Assembly: GCA_035235625.1 (NCBI GenBank)
Contig: CP141141.1
Location: 47,019,719-47,083,718 of the forward strand
Length of the DNA: 64,000 bases
Origin: Saururus chinensis
Taxonomy: Eukaryota; Streptophyta; Magnoliopsida; Piperales; Saururaceae
Reading direction: 5' to 3'
The position numbers were made by a program, and so were the translations under genes. Each line of letters begins with the position of its first letter. The stretch's first letter is position 1. Shown here one piece after another: positions 59,588-64,000 of the stretch. The notes under the pieces are model-generated. The model saw nothing but the letters and a program-made list of their open reading frames with translations. It had not been told where the DNA came from and ran no database searches.

Positions 59588-62500
59588 TCAAGTGTTCCTT
59601 TTTGGAAGGGCTGAACCAAGATATGGAACCTCGACAACTTTTCCAACAACTTCCCCAACGCATACTTCATCTCCAGCAGAACAATCTCTCTTCTTGATAT
59701 ACCCAAGTCCAAAGTGTGCACTATTGCTTCTTCCAATTGCATAGCTTGTTAGTAATCCCACCTGTTTAGAATGACCAAAATTGTAAGTCATGCTTTGAGT
59801 GAAAAAAACCAAAACCCTTGGGATCAGAAGATGTTTAGTCTTGAGTTTACAAGCATACCTTTTTACCATCCATAGTAATCGGACTGCCTGGTTCCGTAGG
59901 ACCTGATAGCTGTATTCCCCAGAGTCTTTGCTTAATGCCGTCGTAAGTAATGAGCCTTGAAATGGTCTCTTGCCCTTTGTAACATCCTAAAAAAGTTTGC
60001 AAACTTGCAAAGTCACCAATGAGAAAAAAAACACTGAATTATACCTTATTCTTAAAGGTTTGCAATTTGAGGAAATTTTCCATTAATATCGCCATGATTG
60101 AATACTATAGAAATCCATGTAGCCTAAAAGTGTACCTTTATTTAGGGAGATACCTCTCCAGAGACCTGCTTCCAGTACATTAAATTTATCAGTGAGCTCT
60201 TTCCCTGGAGCTGGCCTTCCTACACAGTCATATGAACTACAATGGTAAATTGTACTAGATACTACTACATGGAGAATACAAACAAAAAATATACATAACA
60301 AAAAATGAAATTTTATCAGAATAAGCCTTCGAGTCTAGACTTCCAAACCGGGGGAAAAAATTGCTATTTCTTCCAATGGCTACACCCTTCACTTTCACAT
60401 TTATCATTGCAAATTACTTTTGAGGAAGATTTTTTTATCACCATAAACTTGAAAAAGAAAAGAAAACCTTGAAGCACTCTTAGTCTTTCCCACCCAAGAG
60501 TTCCCATAGGGATAGCACCAAGATCTAGAAGACTTTTCCAGACATATCCAGCAGCAGCAGGGGAAAGCAATAGTGAATAACCGTCTTCGGAAATAATACT
60601 GCCAACACCTGCAGTTACTGGCATTCCACTTACCTGCAGAGATAAGAAAAAACAGTGATTCTGCTTTCTCATGGGGTAGGCTTTGTTACTTTCGTTTTTA
60701 AAGGTCAATCTTTAGTTTATTTTCTGAATAATATGTATAAATTACAGATTGCTGCATAAGGTTGATAATTTTTATTGGAATCTATTCAGCATCCACCATA
60801 CATTAGCATTGCCTACTGTCAAACTTGTGAGTACAAATTGGTACATCATGGCGTATTTCCAGGTGATGTTAAAATGTTGTCCTTTGCAACATGCTAGGAA
60901 AGAATGGATAGCTATTTTTAACAAAATATACTTCAAATAGTTTACATGGCAAAAGGAAACTAGTGAACCTTCCATTAAATTTAACAGGAAGCGGAAACAT
61001 TATAACCCACTTCAAATGACCTCAAACATTATAACCCACTTCCAACGGATTGATCTCTAAATCATTGCATGTCATAATCTACTTTGGTGGAAATATTCAC
61101 TTCAAATGACCTCAAACATTATAACCCACTTCCAACTGATTGATCTCTAAATCATTGCATGTCATAATCTAATTATAGATTTAACAGGATCCTCTCAAAC
61201 AACGTACTTGAATCGTAAGAATGCATTTTATCAGTAGAAAGACTATCTACTTTGTAATATTATAAAGAATATTTTGAAGAGCAGGGCCTTTCATAAGTTG
61301 TAATGTCTATCCTAAATATGTTATTAGATTAACTTGATCTTCAGATCGAGCTGGCCTGACTCAGCTTGATAGCTGGTTAAGCTTGAGAGTAGCTGGCCAG
61401 AAACTCAACTTTGCTTGGCTATACATCAACCCTAAATGGAGGGATGCCATTAAAAGCCCGGGTATGACTTGAATTCTGTATCATGAAACTGTGTTTTATT
61501 GGGGCCCAAGCAGTTGTCACCATTACCTGACCGGAAAGTTCAATAGTTGATTAAGCCTCCATAAAGAGAACAGAAAAGTAAAAACAGCAGAAGCTTACAT
61601 TATAATGTCGATGTGTGCCATATGGTTGACCAACAAGGTCACCAACATTTAAATTCTGCATAACCTTAAACATTAAACAACACAAACAATTAATTATAAA
61701 GAGATTGAAAAACTGAATGAGGAAGCATCATGTACAAAGACATGAACCAATGGCTTACTTGATTACTTTTAGGCCCAATAAGAATAAAAAAGCAAGTTTG
61801 CATTGTTATGTCCTGAACTTCCACCTTATCAGAAAAGAATATGTACCTAAAAATTTTGAAACCATGTCAACTTACCATGCAAAGACGATAAGTTTTTGAA
61901 GCAATACTAAATAAAAATGTCCATTAAGAACAACTCATGCCAGTTATTTAAGTCAGCAACACAAATTCTGCTCGAATGTAGACCAGATATGTTCTAATTA
62001 TTAGAAAATTTGTATACACGTTCATAAAAGCCCTGTGATAGTGACACGGCCATTTGGATAAGTGGAAAACTTCATAGTAATTTTGACACATTTAAGAATT
62101 TTGAAATGAATAAACTTAAGTTAGCCAATTTCATTACACTGATCGAATTTCTCATCTTCAATTTTCCAAATCATATTGGCAATTCGTTTCCACAAACTTA
62201 TATATTTTATTATATTGTCCGGAGAACATTTTATGTACATGATGCAATTGGTTGATCACAGCATTCCAAATTCTAGTGAAGAACCAGAAATATAGTAAAA
62301 ATCAGGGTTTTATGTTCTAGATTTAGATTTCAAAAACTGGTCTAGAAATAAACAGCAATGGAACAGAAAGTTCTTAGCGCTGCTTATGGTTAGTTGAAAA
62401 GATGAAGGAAAGCATGCTGGTTTACAATACTGAACCGAAGGCAGTAGAATATCACATATGGGATCAATTTGGCGGTGTATGTGGAGTTATTTGTGATTAG

Positions 62501-63477
62501 AATTTGAGGCTATAAGAGGATGCATTGGGGTCAGCTTCAAAAGCAACTGGAATACAGTATCTAGAGGGCTTACACAGGAGAAGAAAATGAATTAAGGAGA
62601 ATTGACGACAGCAGAACTTAAAGAAGTTTTAAGCATTGACACAAACAGATGGTACATGAAGTTCAACAAATGTCTCATAGCAGAAGATCATGTTTGATGG
62701 CATACTTATTTAGCATTTCAGTTATGCTTCTGCAGGTTAACGGCGATAGTATCAATGCTACTGAACTTTTCTGCAAACCGAGCAATAATTAGTATTAACA
62801 CAAAACTATCCAATTAAGTTAAGTCCATGCAAAGGAGATGCTGTGCGGATAGTACAAAACTCAACAGTGTAATAGCATGTCTAATATATCTGAATGCGAG
62901 GAGCAATACAATCTCCGACATATTGGGTCATACAACAGATGCAACATGGTCCAGAATCCCTCAAATAATGACCTTAATGCTACTAACCACAAATGTGAAG
63001 TGGAAATGATATTGACCAACGTTAGCAGTGAAGAGGTTTTGATTGCATGGATCGATCAATCAATTATATGAGATATTTGACCATGAGCTATCTGCACTGG
63101 GAAACAGGAAATGTTTCCTGAAGGGAAGAAAATGTGCATCAACTTTAATAAAAAATAAAGAGATTAAACATATATAAAAAAAGACATTGAAAGATATCTA
63201 AGAATTATTAGGGCGGAGAGAGAGTGATGCAGAGAATTAATTAACTCACCATAACCCACGCATGGGCAATGTCAATTGTCCGAGCTGTTGGAGTAACGAA
63301 AACAGTATCGCAACCCTGTCATACCAAATGACAAGCTCTAATCATAAATGCATTACTGTATACTGAAATATTGCATACGTTTTTAAGAAGTAGCTCAACT
63401 TACATGGCCAACCTGGAGAGATTCAAAATTTGCTGTGGTCTGGTTGTGAAGAAATTTAATTCTGTCTTCTCCAGAAA
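59588..63477 (-). CDS. IBA57.2: IBA57-like folate-dependent Fe-S protein (chloroplast type), 3' part, runs off right edge
   Basis: This is a YgfZ/GcvT-fold protein like Arabidopsis At1g60990; such proteins bind folate and assist Fe-S cluster assembly. Nine exons, in gene order, are 63404-63477, 63250-63315, 62706-62770, 61759-61846, 61599-61664, 60468-60633, 60136-60219, 59859-59986, 59588-59761 (911 nt, ~303 residues, stop at 59588). Phases agree at every junction. Landmarks: SGEDRIKFLHNQTTANFESLQ, GCDTVFVTPTARTIDIAHAW, NLNVGDLVGQPYG, EAGLWRGISLNKG|CYKGQETISR (the KGCYxGQE family signature, split by an intron), VGLLTSYAIGRSNSAHFGLGYIKK. The N-terminus, with the expected transit peptide, lies beyond base 64000. 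The usual 'LAGPKS' reads ILIGPKS here, a small departure. Confidence 0.92.
61008..61172. repeat. Tandem duplication, 90-bp step, in an IBA57-like intron
   Basis: CACTTCAAATGACCTCAAACATTATAACCCACTTCCAAC...CATTGCATGTCATAATCTA occurs at 61008 and again at 61098 with one visible difference (AACGGATTG / AACTGATTG). It is followed by unrelated sequence, so it is a recent local duplication. Confidence 0.92.
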
Positions 63478-64000
63478 CTGATTACCAATAAAATAAATAT
63501 CATTCACAAAATCCAACACATGTCAGCAGCAAATGACCACATGTCAACTAACATACCTAATGCTATAATATGTATTAGTTAATGAATTCGAGTCCAAGTT
63601 GCTTGTGGACATGCTGAATGGAATCCTATTCATTGGCAGCTGTGGTATAATTAAAATATTATTTCTTCTATTCTCAATCAGCTTTCTTACATGGTTCAAC
63701 ATGTTTATAGAGAAGGAAATCTTGTAGATAATTTTATAGCTTCATGGGAAATAAAAAATCATGCCAAACACATCTAAACTTTTTTGAGTGATGCCCCCTT
63801 TGAATAGAGAGAACTTGTCTGACAAGATGCTGTTGAGCTTGGTAGATTTTGCTAATTGCTACTATACTCTCTTTCGTTCTTTTATTTTATAATCATTCCG
63901 GACAGGTAGGTATTGCATTTCCTCCTTGTATTTTAGCATTAAATGCATATACTAAAAATTCCTAGGATCATGCATCTTGTACTCCTTATGTACCCACTTT
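63478..64000. other. Intron of the IBA57-like gene to the window edge
   Basis: No further exon of the IBA57-like protein is recognisable here; the next upstream exon should lie outside the window. Confidence 0.5.

Overview
This is nuclear DNA of a flowering plant. Five genes show spliced exons with canonical splice sites and clear plant protein families. The long gaps between them are AT-rich and full of transposon debris: Stowaway-like MITEs, isolated LTRs, a dead Copia gag, and tandem and inverted repeats. I cannot name the species. The genes look single-copy and conserved, and the GC-rich first exon of the kinase gene is common in several angiosperm groups.

Layout. (1) 1-6.2 kb, minus strand: the 5' seven exons of TH1, the thiamine-synthesis HMP-P kinase/TMP synthase; the 3' half lies off the left edge. 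(2) 6.2-24.4 kb: a gene desert holding a nonsense-riddled Copia gag (8.0-8.8 kb), a possibly mitochondrion-derived segment (9.7-11.1 kb), three head-to-tail copies of an ~815-bp unit (11.1-13.6 kb), a ~190-bp near-perfect palindrome (14.3-14.5 kb), and two candidate solo LTRs in opposite orientation (18.5-21.8 and 22.3-23.8 kb). (3) 24.5-33 kb, plus strand: a TOM1-like VHS-GAT gene whose 5'UTR intron carries a fold-back element. (4) 34.1-35.6 kb, minus strand: a FANTASTIC FOUR-like gene, convergent with the TOM1-like gene. (5) 37.7-43.6 kb: two tandem ~2.5-kb LTR-like repeats plus shorter subrepeats; then a MITE with ~60-bp terminal inverted repeats (44.6-45.1 kb) and a GC-rich island (48.5-49.0 kb). 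(6) 50.4-54.2 kb, plus strand: an eight-exon MORN-repeat PIP5K with a short uORF just before its start. (7) 59.6-64 kb, minus strand: the 3' nine exons of a chloroplast IBA57-like (YgfZ/GcvT fold) gene; its 5' end lies off the right edge.

The genes are independent plant loci, not an operon. The TOM1-like and PIP5K proteins both act in endomembrane traffic, but nothing in the sequence indicates that their proximity is functional. I found no tRNA, rRNA or CRISPR array and no convincing new biological system. The most interesting items are structural: fold-back DNA inside a 5'UTR intron, the long palindrome, the triplicated unit with a preserved short ORF, a GC-AG intron and a possible hidden upstream exon in TH1, and the PIP5K uORF. 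Exon boundaries were read by eye from splice sites, frame continuity and remembered family similarity; no alignment was run.
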